Source: Bacteroidaceae bacterium
GTDB taxonomy: Bacteria > Bacteroidota > Bacteroidia > Bacteroidales > Bacteroidaceae
Assembly: GCA_900769465.1 (NCBI GenBank)
Contig: CAAGGT010000309.1
Span: 1-33,198 of the forward strand
Direction of reading: 5' to 3'
Length of the DNA stretch: 33,198 nucleotides
Positions 25,925-33,198 of this stretch are shown piece by piece. Made by a program: the position numbers and the translations under genes. Numbering within the stretch: position 1 is the first letter of the stretch; the number at the start of each line of letters is the position of its first letter. The notes under the pieces are model-generated. The model made no database searches. It worked only from the letters and a program-made list of their open reading frames with translations, and was not told where the DNA came from.

Positions 25925-26377
25925 TCACTCTTTATTCTTTGAATCAATGAAAATTGTTACAGGGCCATCATTTAGTAATCTGACCTTCATATCTGCTCCA
26001 AAAACACCACGCTGTATGGGTTTGTTTACAGCAAGCTCCATTTCACTGCAAAACTCCTCGTAAAGCGGGATGGATATTTCAGGTTTTGCAGCCTTTATAT
26101 ACGAAGGACGGTTACCTTTCTTGGTAGATGCCATAAGAGTAAACTGGCTCACGGCAAGTATTTCACCTCCCGATTCAATTACAGAGAGATTCATTACACC
26201 GTTATCATCGTCAAAAATGCGTAGATTGGCTATTTTTTTAGTAAGCCAAAGTATATCATCACGATTGTCATCGTCGGTTACCCCTATAAAAACAAGTAAA
26301 CCATTGTTTATCAAAGATATAACTTTATTATCTACGGTTACAGATGCCTCTTTTACCCTTTGTATAAGTACTCTCAT
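25925..26377 (-). CDS. dtd: D-aminoacyl-tRNA deacylase
   Basis: This 150-residue enzyme removes D-amino acids (and glycine mischarged on tRNA-Ala) from tRNA, protecting translation. It starts with the typical MRVLIQRVKEASVTVDNKVIS and has the two active-site motifs, SQFTL (about 77-81) with its catalytic Thr and NDGPVT (about 136-141) with the cross-subunit Gly-Pro. Full length. It begins the dtd-mazG-deoC group, 132 bp downstream of uvrC. On the minus strand a TATATTCG box lies upstream of the start, but a good -33 element was not found. Confidence 0.96.
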   Translation of the reverse strand: MRVLIQRVKEASVTVDNKVISLINNGLLVFIGVTDDDNRDDILWLTKKIANLRIFDDDNGVMNLSVIESGGEILAVSQFTLMASTKKGNRPSYIKAAKPEISIPLYEEFCSEMELAVNKPIQRGVFGADMKVRLLNDGPVTIFIDSKNKE

Positions 26378-26509
26378 CCCTTAAATATACTTTTCTTTAT
26401 TTTTACTTATGCGAATATAGTAACAAACAGGCGAAATATATAAGACTTGCCTAAATATTTTCAACATACCGGATAATAATGAATGGTGACAGATACAATA
26501 AACACACTT

Positions 26510-28327
26510 TTATTTGAAAGCGTTGTATACTATCTCAGCTTTTGACTTACCGACAACGGCTATGAGTTCATCAATACCGGCTTCCTTTATTCGCTTTACA
26601 CTCTTGAAATGGTTAAGAAGCAATTGTTTGCTCTTTTCACCGATACCTTTAATGTCGTCAAGTTCCGATGCAACCTGGCGTTTACTACGCTTGTCACGGT
26701 GGAATGTTATGGCAAAACGGTGTACCTCATCCTGTATTTGTGACAAAAGACGAAACAGCATAGTTCCCTGTTTCAAACCTATAACATCACCATTTTCCGT
26801 TATAACCTCAGATGTCTTGTGTTTACTGTTCTTGACCAAGCCAAGTACAGGTATATCCAAACCAAGCTCACCTTTTACAATACTCCGTATTGCATCTATT
26901 TGCCCTTTACCTCCATCGGCAAATATAACGCTGGGCAATTCACCGGACTCCTCAACAATACGGCGGTAACGGCGGCCCACAACCTCACGCATGGTAGCAT
27001 AATCATCGGGACCTGTAACACTTTTTACATTGTATTTCCTGTAATCCTTTTTACTGGGTTTCAATTTACGGAACACAACACAAGCCGACACAGCATCACA
27101 ACCCTGTGTGTTGGAATTATCAAAACATTCGATTACAAGAGGTATTTTTTCAAGATGTAAAGCCTCCTGCACCTCTTTCATCAGGCGTGTTGCCTTCTGT
27201 TCGGGATTAAGTTTGTCGTCTTTCTTAAGACGGTCGGCACGGTATTGCTTCACATTCAATTTCGACAGAGCAAGCAAACGTGCCTTTTCACCTTTTTGTG
27301 GTACAGTAACATTAACACCCTCAATGGGTAATTCTATTAAGAAAGGAAGTATTATTTCCCTTGCAGTACTGTTAAAACGCTCACGCAATTCCACAATACC
27401 CATTGAAATCAATTCCTCGTCGCTTTCATCGAGTTTTTTTGAATATTCAATGGTGAAAGCCTGCGTTATACAACCATTTGTAATATGTAGAAAATTGACA
27501 AAAGCGCTTTTTTCATCACTTTCTATTGAAAAGACATCAAGGTTTGTCATTGATGAACTAACCACTTCACTCCGTAACCTGAAGTTTTCAATAAGCTTAT
27601 ATTTATTCTTTATCTCTTGGGCCGACTCAAAATCAAGAAGAGAAGCTTTTTCAGCCATTTCAGCGAGTAGATTTTCCTGTAGAACCTTTATATCACCTTT
27701 TAATATGGCGATTATCTCGTCAATCATTCTACGATACTCATCACACGATATTTTTCCAATACATGGTGCCGGACAATTCTTTATCTGATACTCCAGACAA
27801 GGATTATGCCTACCTTGTCTGACAGTTTCAGGAGTAATATTTAAATTACAGGTACGTAGAGGATATATTTTTTTTATAAGCTCAAGCAATGCATGCAAGG
27901 CGCCGGCATTGGTGTAAGGACCAAATAAGATTCCTTTACTTTTTTCAATTCTGCGTGTCTTGAAAAGTTTTGGAAAAAACTCATTGGTTATACATATTGA
28001 AGGATAAGTCTTGTCATCCTTTAACAATACATTATAACGAGGCTTATGCTGCTTAATGAGATTATTCTCAAGAAGCAAAGCATCGGCCTCGCTATTAACC
28101 ACAACATACCTGATATCTGCAATCTTTGATACAAGCAGTTTTGTCTTTAAAGTATGTTGGTCTTTATTAAAATAAGAGGATACACGGCGTTTAAGGTTCT
28201 TAGCCTTTCCCACATAAATTATCACCCCTTTATCATCAAGATATTGATAACATCCCGGCGACTCGGGCAGATTAAGAACTATACCTTTGAGGTACTCATC
28301 CCTTTTATATATATCCTCCTTATTCAT
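26510..28327 (-). CDS. uvrC: Excinuclease ABC subunit C
   Basis: This 605-residue nuclease subunit makes both incisions in nucleotide excision repair. The N-terminal GIY-YIG nuclease is clear (SPGCYQYLDDKGVIIYVGKAKNLKRRVSSYF, about 17-50). A Cys-containing region CLEYQIKNCPAPCIGKIS (about 183-200) follows, then the UVR/UvrB-binding helices (about 210-245), the RNase H-like endonuclease domain (ECFDNSNTQGCDAVSACVVF to SVIFADGGKGQIDA) and paired helix-hairpin-helix motifs at the end (LDDIKGIGEKSKQLLLNHF). The start codon shares one base with the apt stop (TAATG), so the two are translationally coupled. Confidence 0.97.
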   Translation of the reverse strand: MNKEDIYKRDEYLKGIVLNLPESPGCYQYLDDKGVIIYVGKAKNLKRRVSSYFNKDQHTLKTKLLVSKIADIRYVVVNSEADALLLENNLIKQHKPRYNVLLKDDKTYPSICITNEFFPKLFKTRRIEKSKGILFGPYTNAGALHALLELIKKIYPLRTCNLNITPETVRQGRHNPCLEYQIKNCPAPCIGKISCDEYRRMIDEIIAILKGDIKVLQENLLAEMAEKASLLDFESAQEIKNKYKLIENFRLRSEVVSSSMTNLDVFSIESDEKSAFVNFLHITNGCITQAFTIEYSKKLDESDEELISMGIVELRERFNSTAREIILPFLIELPIEGVNVTVPQKGEKARLLALSKLNVKQYRADRLKKDDKLNPEQKATRLMKEVQEALHLEKIPLVIECFDNSNTQGCDAVSACVVFRKLKPSKKDYRKYNVKSVTGPDDYATMREVVGRRYRRIVEESGELPSVIFADGGKGQIDAIRSIVKGELGLDIPVLGLVKNSKHKTSEVITENGDVIGLKQGTMLFRLLSQIQDEVHRFAITFHRDKRSKRQVASELDDIKGIGEKSKQLLLNHFKSVKRIKEAGIDELIAVVGKSKAEIVYNAFK

Positions 28328-28860
28328 TATTTACCCTCTAACGTCAACAGACAATCAATCTCTGCATCAGTTGGGAAAATAGACCTTCCCTTCAAACCTT
28401 CAAGTTCAATAATAAAGTTTATATACACCTTCTTAGGGTTTAGTTTCTGAACAAGATGATATGCAGCAAGCATTGTTCCACCTGTTGCAAGAAGATCATC
28501 GTGTATAAGAACGACATCATTCTCTTCAATCGCATCCTTATGGATTTCAATTGTATCGCGGCCATACTCCTTACCGTATGTTTCACTGATAGTTTCTGCT
28601 GGCAACTTACCAGGTTTACGGATGGGAACAAAACCAGCATTAAGTTTTACAGCAAGAGATGATGCCATAACAAAACCTCTGGACTCTATACCGACAATTT
28701 TAGTAATGCCCTTATCCTTATACATCTCATACAATGCATTATCCATTTCACGAAGACATTCAGGCTTTTTAAAGAGTGAAGTAACATCCTTAAACTGTAT
28801 TCCTGGGATTGGAAAATCGGGGATATTCCTTAAATTCTCAAGCAGTAATTCCTTGTTCAT
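28327..28860 (-). CDS. apt: Adenine phosphoribosyltransferase
   Basis: This 177-residue salvage enzyme converts adenine and PRPP to AMP. Visible are the N-terminal PDFPIPGIQFKDVTSLF, the substrate loop GIESRGFVMASSLAVKL (about 59-75), FVPIRKPGKLPAETISETY, and the PRPP-binding motif VVLIHDDLLATGGTM (about 116-130). Full length. It lies downstream of mnmG across a 63-bp gap holding a parS-like palindrome, and its stop overlaps the uvrC start. Confidence 0.97.
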   Translation of the reverse strand: MNKELLLENLRNIPDFPIPGIQFKDVTSLFKKPECLREMDNALYEMYKDKGITKIVGIESRGFVMASSLAVKLNAGFVPIRKPGKLPAETISETYGKEYGRDTIEIHKDAIEENDVVLIHDDLLATGGTMLAAYHLVQKLNPKKVYINFIIELEGLKGRSIFPTDAEIDCLLTLEGK

Positions 28861-28897
28861 ATTTTTATATTTTTAAAAGTTTAAACTGTTATTCAAC

Positions 28898-28923
28898 ACA
28901 ATTGTTCCACGTGGAACAATTGT
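28898..28923. promoter_or_regulatory. parS-like ParB-binding palindrome
   Basis: A perfect 26-bp palindrome lies between mnmG and apt, directly against the mnmG stop codon. Its core, TGTTCCACGTGGAACA (28903-28918), fits the broadly conserved bacterial parS consensus TGTTnCACGTGnAACA with perfect symmetry. As a hairpin it has no following T tract in the direction of transcription, so a terminator is unlikely. No parA or parB gene is in the window. Confidence 0.75.
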
Positions 28924-30795
28924 TTATTTCCGCACAAGAACCAACAACACATTCACATCACTGGGCGAAACACCTGGGATGCGACTGGCTTGTGCAAGAG
29001 TCTCGGGATTTATAGCTGTCAACTTTTGGCGTGCCTCGGTGGAGAGTGATTCAATATTGTTATAATCAAATTTTTCTTTGATACGGATATTTTCCAAACG
29101 TATCATACGCTCGGCAAGCTCACGCTCACGCTCTATATAACCACGATACTTTATCTCAATCTCTGTGGCTTCAACAACCTCGTCGCGGTTGTTACCCAGT
29201 TTTTCAAGTTCCTGTTTGAGTGGACGTATATATTCAGCTATAGATTCAATTGTTATCTGGGGACGTTCTATAAGCGCCGATAGTTTACAACCACGAACAA
29301 GTGGGGTAGTGCCCAGTTCTTCGAGTCCCTTATTTATAAGGTCCGACTTGACCGAGAAATTAGATATAAAATCAGTCAATTTCCCTATAAGATTCCTCTT
29401 GTTGCAAAGTCTTTGATAACGTTCCTGCGTTGCCAAACCTATCGCATAAGATTTTTCGGTAAGTCTCATATCAGCATTATCCGAACGCAACAAAATTCTA
29501 TACTCGGCTCTAGAGGTGAACATCCTATAGGGTTCATCAACACCCTTTGTTACCAAGTCATCAATAAGCACACCAATATAAGCTTCGTCACGACGTAGTA
29601 CAAACTCATCCTTCCCCTCTATTTTAAGTGCTGCATTCATACCGGCAACCAAACCTTGTCCGGCAGCCTCTTCATAGCCCGTAGTGCCGTTGACCTGACC
29701 TGCAAAATACAAGCCTCCGATTATTTTTGACTCAAGTGTATGCTTGAGCTGCGTTGGGTCGAAATAGTCATATTCTATAGCATAACCAGGACGGTATGCA
29801 ACAGCGTTTTCAAGTGCCGGAATCTTTCGTAGCGCCGTGAGTTGAGCCTCCATTGGTAAAGAGGAAGAGAATCCGTTTACATATATTTCCTGCGTATTCT
29901 CACCCTCGGGTTCAAGGAACAACAAATGGCGGTCACGCTCTGCAAATGTAACTATCTTTGTCTCTATACTTGGACAATAACGCGGACCGATACTTTGTAT
30001 CTGACCATTATAGAGTGGAGAGTCTGCAAGGCTGTCACGAAGAATTTTATGGACATCGGGGTTAGTATAACATCCCCAACAAGGCAATTGCTTTAGTTCA
30101 CGCTTTGTACCACTATATGAAAAACAGTGAAAATCATTATCACCATTCTGTATATCAACCAATTCAAGGTTTATAGAACGCTTATCGAGACGTACCGGGG
30201 TTCCGGTTTTCATACGCCCTGCAGTTATTCCATATTTTACAATACTCTCGGTTAATCCTTTTGCAGCCGGCTCTGCAACTCTTCCTCCTTCAATCTGAAC
30301 CTTGCCGATGTGCATGAGACCGTTAAGGAATGTACCTGCTGTTATTATGACAGATTTTGCTTTGAATTCGGCACCAAGTTGTGTCTTTACACCTGTAACA
30401 TTTCCATTCTCCACAAGCAGTTCAGTTGCAATATCCTGCCACATATCAAGAGAAGGAATATTCTCAAGAATCTCTCGCCAATATTGGCTAAACTTCATTC
30501 TATCACATTGGGCACGAGGGCTCCACATTGCAGGACCCTTGGAACGATTGAGCATACGGAACTGTATTGATGCTTTGTCAGCGACAATACCTGTATATCC
30601 TCCAAGAGCATCTATCTCCCTTACAATCTGACCTTTAGCAATACCGCCAATTGCCGGATTACAGCTCATTTGAGCAATCTTGTTCATATCAATAGTCATC
30701 AGGCAAGTCTTTCTCCCAAGATTTGCCGCGGCTGCAGCTGCCTCACAACCTGCGTGGCCTGCACCTATAACCAATACATCATACTCAAATGTCAC
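28924..30795 (-). CDS. mnmG: tRNA uridine-5-carboxymethylaminomethyl modification enzyme MnmG (GidA)
   Basis: This 623-residue FAD enzyme works with MnmE to modify U34 of certain tRNAs. The N-terminal dinucleotide fold is VIGAGHAGCEAAAAAANLG (about 9-27). Signatures include MSCNPAIGGIAKGQIVREIDALGG, GPAMWSPRAQCDR, GPRYCPSIETKIV and GYAIEYDYFDPTQLKHTLESK, and the C-terminal domain ends SRIPGVSPSDVNVLLVLVRK. The start is a GTG (30793-30795); no in-frame ATG lies closer to the family start. A consensus promoter at 30830-30860 is well placed. apt and uvrC follow in the same direction. The family is often near replication origins. Confidence 0.97.
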   Translation of the reverse strand: MTFEYDVLVIGAGHAGCEAAAAAANLGRKTCLMTIDMNKIAQMSCNPAIGGIAKGQIVREIDALGGYTGIVADKASIQFRMLNRSKGPAMWSPRAQCDRMKFSQYWREILENIPSLDMWQDIATELLVENGNVTGVKTQLGAEFKAKSVIITAGTFLNGLMHIGKVQIEGGRVAEPAAKGLTESIVKYGITAGRMKTGTPVRLDKRSINLELVDIQNGDNDFHCFSYSGTKRELKQLPCWGCYTNPDVHKILRDSLADSPLYNGQIQSIGPRYCPSIETKIVTFAERDRHLLFLEPEGENTQEIYVNGFSSSLPMEAQLTALRKIPALENAVAYRPGYAIEYDYFDPTQLKHTLESKIIGGLYFAGQVNGTTGYEEAAGQGLVAGMNAALKIEGKDEFVLRRDEAYIGVLIDDLVTKGVDEPYRMFTSRAEYRILLRSDNADMRLTEKSYAIGLATQERYQRLCNKRNLIGKLTDFISNFSVKSDLINKGLEELGTTPLVRGCKLSALIERPQITIESIAEYIRPLKQELEKLGNNRDEVVEATEIEIKYRGYIERERELAERMIRLENIRIKEKFDYNNIESLSTEARQKLTAINPETLAQASRIPGVSPSDVNVLLVLVRK

Positions 30796-30829
30796 CTTGT
30801 CGACTTTTAAATTAAGTTATAACCAAGAA

Positions 30830-30860
30830 CAAAAATAATACAACTTGTCACATTCTCAAA
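30830..30860 (-). promoter_or_regulatory. Promoter of mnmG
   Basis: On the minus strand TTTG (30857-30860), a 19-bp spacer and TATTTTTG (30830-30837) match the Bacteroidetes consensus exactly, 34 bp before the GTG start. Confidence 0.7.
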
Positions 30861-30926
30861 ATTTGAAAAAAGATATTTGACAAATGCAACAAGTCATACA
30901 ATATACTTATTAAACAGGCAAGAGTA

Positions 30927-32105
30927 TCAATCCTTACACAGTTTTATAACTGTAATCTCGGGACGGGCACCGAAACGTGCAAGATAACCTACACAACCTA
31001 TACCGTCATTCACATAAAGTATGCGATTACCTTTTTCATACAACCCGCTCCACTCATCATACATAAACATGGCCGGAGAGAAGGAAGCAATCTTCATCTG
31101 CATTGCGTGTACGTGCCCCGATAATGTGAGGTCACTATACCCTCCATCGCATAATGAATGCCACAATTGTGGCAAATGGGAAACCGTTATGTTGAATACA
31201 GAATCGGGGAGATTATCATATATACTGCTGAAATCAACTCCTTTTACAGCATCCATCGAATGCTTGTATTCAAGTAACTTTTCATTATAATCAATGCCGG
31301 TGACAGCAATACAGGAAGTGCCTCTCTCTATATATACGGTACTGTCCTTGAGAACACCCACTCCGGCACGTTCCATCTTTGATTCCAAAGCAGCCGAATT
31401 AGCCTCTCTCTTGGCTTTGTCAGAGTCTTTTATATATGCACCGGTATCATGGTTACCCAAAACCATAAAAACGCCGTCATGAGCTTTTAAACGAGAATAC
31501 AATACAACCAATGAATCCGTAATCTCGGAATGGTGTATATTTATCATATCTCCGCCCAAAAGCACAATATCGGCACCAGTGCTGTTTACTTTTTTTATAA
31601 TATCACTTGTTTCCTTTATAGGGTCAACCATAGAACCTGTGTGTATATCAGAGATGAAAGCTATCCTGTAACCATTGAATTCATCAGGGAGATTGCAGTA
31701 GGGAACTTTTATCTCCTTTATTTGATAATCGATACGTGTTACAAACACTGAATACAAAAAGAAGATAAACAGTGCAGACGATAATAATGCACTTGTAAAT
31801 GTCCAGCATCTACTGCTACTCACAGGTAGCCAAAGAGCGCAGAACAACTGTCTTGGTATGGTCAAAGCCAAGAATGTTGTCAACAATATCATTGATAACT
31901 TCATCATGTGGCAGCTGTTATCCTCGTTGATGAAAAAGTACATGAATACTGGTGTAAACAATATAAGTAGATAGGATATAGATACTATTGCCAAGAATGA
32001 ATACTTTATTAATTTACTCACTGAACAGTTAGATATACGATGGTATGCCCTCCAATCAAGGAACATTCCAAACAAAGCCACTGATATTGTTAATGCTATA
32101 GTCAT
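30927..32105 (-). CDS. Membrane-anchored metallophosphoesterase
   Basis: This 392-residue protein has four hydrophobic N-terminal segments (about 1-16, 30-56, 66-86 and 98-122) and then a calcineurin-like phosphoesterase domain. The metal-binding motifs appear in order: SDIHTGS (about 150), GGDMIN (about 182), GNHDTG (about 217), SHLPQLW (about 309) and SGHVHAMQ (about 331). This arrangement matches the YkuE/YaeI-like group, some of which act on UDP-2,3-diacylglucosamine or other phospho-lipids; the substrate here cannot be assigned. The domain probably sits on one face of the inner membrane. It is transcribed leftward, alone, 131 bp before mnmG. Confidence 0.93.
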   Translation of the reverse strand: MTIALTISVALFGMFLDWRAYHRISNCSVSKLIKYSFLAIVSISYLLILFTPVFMYFFINEDNSCHMMKLSMILLTTFLALTIPRQLFCALWLPVSSSRCWTFTSALLSSALFIFFLYSVFVTRIDYQIKEIKVPYCNLPDEFNGYRIAFISDIHTGSMVDPIKETSDIIKKVNSTGADIVLLGGDMINIHHSEITDSLVVLYSRLKAHDGVFMVLGNHDTGAYIKDSDKAKREANSAALESKMERAGVGVLKDSTVYIERGTSCIAVTGIDYNEKLLEYKHSMDAVKGVDFSSIYDNLPDSVFNITVSHLPQLWHSLCDGGYSDLTLSGHVHAMQMKIASFSPAMFMYDEWSGLYEKGNRILYVNDGIGCVGYLARFGARPEITVIKLCKD

Positions 32106-32568
32106 AGTTACATTTTAATTTACCAAAGTATTTTTTACGGTACCAACCATTTCCACCGATTTTATATTATATATATCCTTTTTAAAAATTAAAAAAGATT
32201 AAAAACAACAATAAATCCTGTTGAAAGTGAGGAGAAAAAATATCCTTTAAACTTGTTTTTTGAGTTATTAGTTTAAAACGTATAGATATCCACATTTTTT
32301 AAACAGGTTAAAATGTTGGTAAATAAATAGTTTTGTATATTTATCAACAATAAAAAACAAACTGTTTGTATTGATAAAATCTGTTTGTGAACATGTTGAA
32401 AACTGTTGATATAGCACTTGAAAAATTGTAATAAAAAAATGGTAAAATAATTTGGTGTTCTGATAACGTTGCCGGCTTATCAAATTGTTTTAAAAAACAA
32501 AATCGGAATACCACTTTTTTCTCTCAATTTATCAAACATTTTTCAACGGGTTATCAACACTTTTTTTA
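32106..32568. other. AT-rich intergenic region with DnaA-box-like words (candidate origin)
   Basis: No gene is supported in this roughly 460-bp, strongly AT-rich stretch; a 71-codon minus-strand frame (32268-32483) has low-complexity composition. DnaA-box-like words are TTATCAACA at 32341-32349 and 32551-32559 and ATATCCACA at 32286-32294 (each one mismatch from TTATCCACA), the inverted TGTTGATAT at 32404-32412 (two mismatches), and TTATCAAA at 32477 and 32529. A/T-only runs at 32161-32215 could be an unwinding element. It may be oriC, but an ordinary AT-rich spacer cannot be excluded. Confidence 0.35.
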
Positions 32569-32604
32569 ACAACAAAAAGACAGTATGAACTGCCTTTTTG
32601 TTGT
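32569..32604 (-). terminator. Terminator after the SusD-like gene
   Basis: ACAACAAAAAGACAG and CTGCCTTTTTGTTGT pair over 14 of 15 positions around a 6-base loop. The A-rich outer arm becomes T-rich in the leftward direction, 15 bp after the stop. Confidence 0.6.
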
Positions 32605-32619
32605 ATTATAAATATATAA

Positions 32620-33198
32620 TTAGAAATTAGCTTTGTCCACATCCCACCACAGGCGTGTTGCCTGCTCATCAGGGCCACCAAGTTTCTTTATACCACTTGT
32701 CTCTATAATTTTTTTTGTTTCCTCGTCTTTAGGAACCCACGGTATGCGGCGAATCATTTCACCTTGTTTTATACTACCATCACCATCGTCTGCGTTCAAC
32801 ACGGGGAACATCTTTGGATAACCGGTACGGCGCATCTCGGTCCAAGCCTCTGTTGAGAGTGGGAAGAGTGCAAGGTACTTCTGGGTAATGATTTTCTCCA
32901 GTTTTGTCTCCTGGTCATCGCCCTCGTTCCATTTCACTCCAATCTTTGTAACGCTTGGCCAAGGCTCTCCATCTCCCATTGGGTCAACATTCACATAATC
33001 AACAGGCTCTTCACGTTGCATATATTCATATACGTACTCTGAATAAGGTGTTCTGACCATCGGGTCTTCGAGGTATGCGTTCTCAATACCGCGGTTGTAG
33101 AACTCCTCGGCTGTACCGCCCATGTTCCAACCACGCAATGCGCCCTCGGCACGCAGGAAATCAACCTCGGACCACTTTACAAAGTATGCAGGGCAACG
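32620..33198 (-). CDS. SusD/RagB-family outer-membrane lipoprotein, C-terminal part
   Basis: The last 192 codons of a SusD-like nutrient-binding lipoprotein run in from the right edge. The frame is open through to base 33198 and reads FVKWSEVDFLRAEGALRGWN, the typical SusD segment around the TPR helices, then MGGTAEEFYNRGIENA, EKIITQKYLALFPLSTEAWTEMRRTGYP and the C-terminus DEQATRLWWDVDKANF. This resembles the SusD-like_2 subgroup. Such proteins lie on the cell surface next to a SusC-type TonB-dependent transporter and capture glycans or peptides; the partner gene would lie just right of the window. The lipobox and ligand-binding N-terminus are not visible. The internal TTG at 33138 is not a start. 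Confidence 0.9.
   Translation of the reverse strand, partial: RCPAYFVKWSEVDFLRAEGALRGWNMGGTAEEFYNRGIENAYLEDPMVRTPYSEYVYEYMQREEPVDYVNVDPMGDGEPWPSVTKIGVKWNEGDDQETKLEKIITQKYLALFPLSTEAWTEMRRTGYPKMFPVLNADDGDGSIKQGEMIRRIPWVPKDEETKKIIETSGIKKLGGPDEQATRLWWDVDKANF

Noticed and set aside
28898..28923. Simple rho-independent terminator for mnmG
   Set aside because: The palindrome is not followed by a T tract in the leftward direction, its core is the CACGTG of parS, and co-directional apt starts just beyond.

Overview
The window looks like a chromosomal segment of a Bacteroidales bacterium. The evidence is a SusD-type lipoprotein at the right edge, a PorZ-like type IX secretion protein, Bacteroidetes promoters of the form TTTG-N19-TAnnTTTG, almost no Shine-Dalgarno sequences, and housekeeping proteins with the Bacteroidales character. 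A PorZ homologue suggests a lineage with a type IX secretion system rather than a typical Bacteroides, but genus and family cannot be fixed from this sequence. Most genes run leftward (minus strand). mutS, katA, a polyprenyl synthase and an accessory ATPase run rightward.

Layout. (1) 1-3.5 kb: a leftward efflux operon, tetR-type regulator > tolC-type channel > HlyD adaptor > ABC ATPase, cut off at the left edge; it has a recognisable promoter and a palindromic operator candidate. (2) 3.5-7.5 kb: an accessory-looking segment with an ECF sigma factor, a multi-pass membrane protein (possible partner or anti-sigma) and a DUF4143-type AAA ATPase. It is bracketed by a 15-bp direct repeat and by clusters of a GCGCTACC repeat, and has no integrase. 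(3) 7.5-14.3 kb: leftward leuS > YitT-family > rdgB > porZ. (4) 14.4-18.7 kb: rightward mutS and catalase. (5) 18.7-23.5 kb: leftward polA, then ychF > lgt. (6) 23.6-24.6 kb: rightward trans-polyprenyl diphosphate synthase. (7) 24.7-30.8 kb: leftward mnmG > apt > uvrC, then dtd > mazG-like > deoC. (8) 30.9-32.1 kb: a membrane-anchored metallophosphoesterase. (9) 32.1-32.6 kb: an AT-rich non-coding stretch with several DnaA-box-like words. (10) 32.6 kb to the end: the C-terminal part of a SusD-like lipoprotein.

Most of the genes are core functions: translation (leuS, mnmG, dtd), repair and replication (mutS, polA, uvrC), nucleotide hygiene and salvage (rdgB, mazG-like, apt, deoC), and envelope or secretion (lgt, porZ). 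The most notable non-coding signals are a perfect 26-bp palindrome between mnmG and apt whose 16-bp core matches the ParB-binding parS consensus, and the DnaA-box-like AT-rich region about 3.3 kb to its right. Together they raise the possibility that the window lies near the replication origin. No tRNA, rRNA, CRISPR array or transposase gene was recognised.
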